NCBI GenBank assembly: GCA_964531285.1
Contig: CAZHDI010000131.1
Span: forward strand, 1 to 6,972
Origin: CAZHDI01 sp964531285
Lineage (GTDB): Bacteria > Pseudomonadota > Alphaproteobacteria > JAJFIK01
Length of the DNA: 6,972 bases
Reading direction: 5' to 3'
Shown here piece by piece: positions 6,005 to 6,972 of the stretch. Made by a program: the position numbers and the translations under genes. How positions within the stretch are numbered: the stretch's first letter is position 1; every line of letters starts with the position of its first letter. The notes under the pieces are model-generated. The model did not search any database. It was not told where the DNA came from and saw only the letters and a program-made list of their open reading frames with translations.

Positions 6005-6907
6005 ATGATGGGGCTTCTGGTGCCCATTGCGGTCGCGGCCTTGATCTGGTGGTTTTCCACCGGGATCATTCTCTATGCCGACCGTCTGCCCAAGGCCACC
6101 TACAAATGGACGCTTGGTGCGGCCAGCCTGATGACGCTGGCCGCCCTTGCCGGTCTTGTTGCCGTGCGGGACGAGACGACCGTGGCGGCGGCCTATTGGG
6201 GCTTCGGCTGCGGACTGATGGTCTGGGCGTGGCACGAAATGACCTTCCTGATGGGGATCATCACCGGGCCGCGCAAAACCCCCTGCCCCGCCAATGCCTC
6301 GTGGATCGAGCGCCTGGGCTATGCGACCGGTACGTTGATCCACCATGAAATCGCGATCGCGCTCACCGCGGCGGGTCTCGCGGCGCTGCTCTGGGGCCAT
6401 GAGAACCAGGTCGGTCTGTGGACCTTCCTTGTGCTGTGGGTCATGCGCTTGAGCGCGAAGTTCAACATCTTTCTGGGCGTGCCCAATGTGACCGAGGAGT
6501 TCCTCCCCGATCACATGGCGTTCCTGAAGACCTATTTCACGCGCAAGCCGATGAACCCGCTGTTCCCGGTCTCGGTGAGTGCCGCGACGATCGTGACCGT
6601 GCTTTGGGTCATGACGGCGCTGGCGCCCGACACCGGCGCTTTCGAGCGCACCGGCCTGATGCTGATTGCCGCGATGCTCGCGCTCGCCGTGCTGGAGCAC
6701 TGGTTCCTGGTTCTGCCGCTGCCCGACGGCCAGCTGTGGTCCTGGGCGCTGCCCAAGGACGGCACGGAGCACGACCTGCCCGCCGGCACGCCGCGGCTAA
6801 CGGTCGTTGAAACGCAACACGGTGCTCCGGCGCCGAAGAAGCCCACCAGACCCGACCATGGACGGATTGCCCTGCGATCTTCCGTGTCCGGTTCGACAAG
6901 CCGATAG
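6005..6907 (+). CDS. puhE: Photosynthetic complex assembly protein PuhE (multi-spanning membrane protein)
   Basis: PuhE is a membrane protein of the puh operon that in Rhodobacter capsulatus influences bacteriochlorophyll production and core-complex assembly; its biochemical activity is unknown. The 300-residue protein has about seven hydrophobic segments, near residues 4-24, 34-54, 62-87, 107-130, 136-150, 186-206 and 217-239. Polar residues sit in or beside these segments: WHEMTFLMG (76-84), IHHEIAIAL (112-120), KFNIFLGVPNVTEEFLPDH (152-170) and LEHWF (230-234). The tail after about residue 245 is soluble, Pro/Ser/Arg rich and probably variable; the protein is somewhat longer than the R. 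capsulatus homologue (orf274). ATG 6005 or the adjacent ATG 6008 is the start. It lies between acsF and hemA, the standard alphaproteobacterial place for puhE. Confidence 0.92.
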   Translation: MMGLLVPIAVAALIWWFSTGIILYADRLPKATYKWTLGAASLMTLAALAGLVAVRDETTVAAAYWGFGCGLMVWAWHEMTFLMGIITGPRKTPCPANASWIERLGYATGTLIHHEIAIALTAAGLAALLWGHENQVGLWTFLVLWVMRLSAKFNIFLGVPNVTEEFLPDHMAFLKTYFTRKPMNPLFPVSVSAATIVTVLWVMTALAPDTGAFERTGLMLIAAMLALAVLEHWFLVLPLPDGQLWSWALPKDGTEHDLPAGTPRLTVVETQHGAPAPKKPTRPDHGRIALRSSVSGSTSR

Positions 6908-6913
6908 GGAGGA
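6907..6913 (+). promoter_or_regulatory. Ribosome binding site of hemA
   Basis: GGGAGGA overlapping the last base of the puhE stop codon, 4 bases before ATG 6918. With only 10 bases between the genes there is no room for a separate promoter, so any hemA-specific promoter would have to lie inside puhE. Confidence 0.75.
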
Positions 6914-6917
6914 TCCC

Positions 6918-6972
6918 ATGGATTATCAGGCCTTTTTTGAAGAGCAGATTGCGGGCCTGCACGAGGAGGGCC
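6918..6972 (+). CDS. hemA: 5-aminolevulinate synthase HemA (3' truncated, first 18 codons)
   Basis: ALA synthase is a pyridoxal-phosphate enzyme that condenses glycine and succinyl-CoA to 5-aminolevulinate, the first step of tetrapyrrole synthesis in alphaproteobacteria. Only the N-terminus is in the window: MDYQAFFEEQIAGLHEEG. This matches the family start, in which MDY opens the protein and a segment ending L-x-x-E-G precedes the conserved RYR. The catalytic core and the PLP lysine lie beyond the edge. The gene position after puhE is the usual one in alphaproteobacterial photosynthesis clusters, which supports the call despite the short fragment. Co-transcription with the pigment genes would match precursor supply to demand. 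Many phototrophs also carry a second ALA synthase (hemT or hemO) elsewhere; the window cannot show this. Confidence 0.85.
   Translation, partial: MDYQAFFEEQIAGLHEEG

Noticed and set aside
4877..6772. A 631-codon open frame on the minus strand across acsF and puhE
   Set aside because: It runs antisense to two well-recognised genes, its protein is Arg/Gln/His/Gly rich with no recognisable domain, and such long shadow frames are common opposite high-G+C genes with strong third-position bias.

Overview
The window is a piece of a purple-bacterial photosynthesis gene cluster. All genes are on the + strand, tightly packed, at high G+C. Gene order is 3' end of bchL, bchM, lhaA, puhA, puhB, puhC, a 101-codon gene that is probably bciE, acsF, puhE, and the first 18 codons of hemA. 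This order (bchL-M-lhaA-puhABC-acsF-puhE-hemA), together with an ALA synthase of the C4 (Shemin) pathway, points to a phototrophic alphaproteobacterium. The sequence does not let me name the genus or decide between a facultative anaerobe and an aerobic anoxygenic phototroph.

Layout. Bases 2-1236 hold two bacteriochlorophyll enzymes: the iron-sulfur ATPase subunit of dark protochlorophyllide reductase (truncated by the window edge) and Mg-protoporphyrin IX methyltransferase. Bases 1233-2669 encode the light-harvesting 1 assembly membrane protein LhaA. Bases 2692-4611 encode the reaction-centre H subunit (PuhA) and two assembly factors (PuhB, PuhC). Bases 4608-5974 encode a small soluble protein followed by the oxygen-dependent cyclase AcsF. 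Bases 6005-6907 encode the multi-spanning membrane protein PuhE, and hemA begins at 6918.

How they work together. HemA makes 5-aminolevulinate, the precursor of all tetrapyrroles. BchM methylates Mg-protoporphyrin IX and AcsF (with BciE) then closes the fifth ring of that product. BchL, with BchN and BchB encoded elsewhere, reduces protochlorophyllide. LhaA, PuhB, PuhC and PuhE help place the pigment into the LH1-reaction centre core, of which PuhA is a structural subunit. Five of the nine junctions are stop/start overlaps (TGATG or ATGA). The other four are gaps of 10-30 bases, each carrying a clear Shine-Dalgarno sequence. This fits one long transcript with translational coupling inside blocks.

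I see no mobile element, RNA gene, CRISPR array, terminator or intergenic stretch longer than 30 bases, and no evidence of a previously undescribed system. The points most worth a second look are the small gene before acsF, the substitution of two proton-entry histidines in PuhA, and a set of intramembrane His/Glu residues in PuhE.
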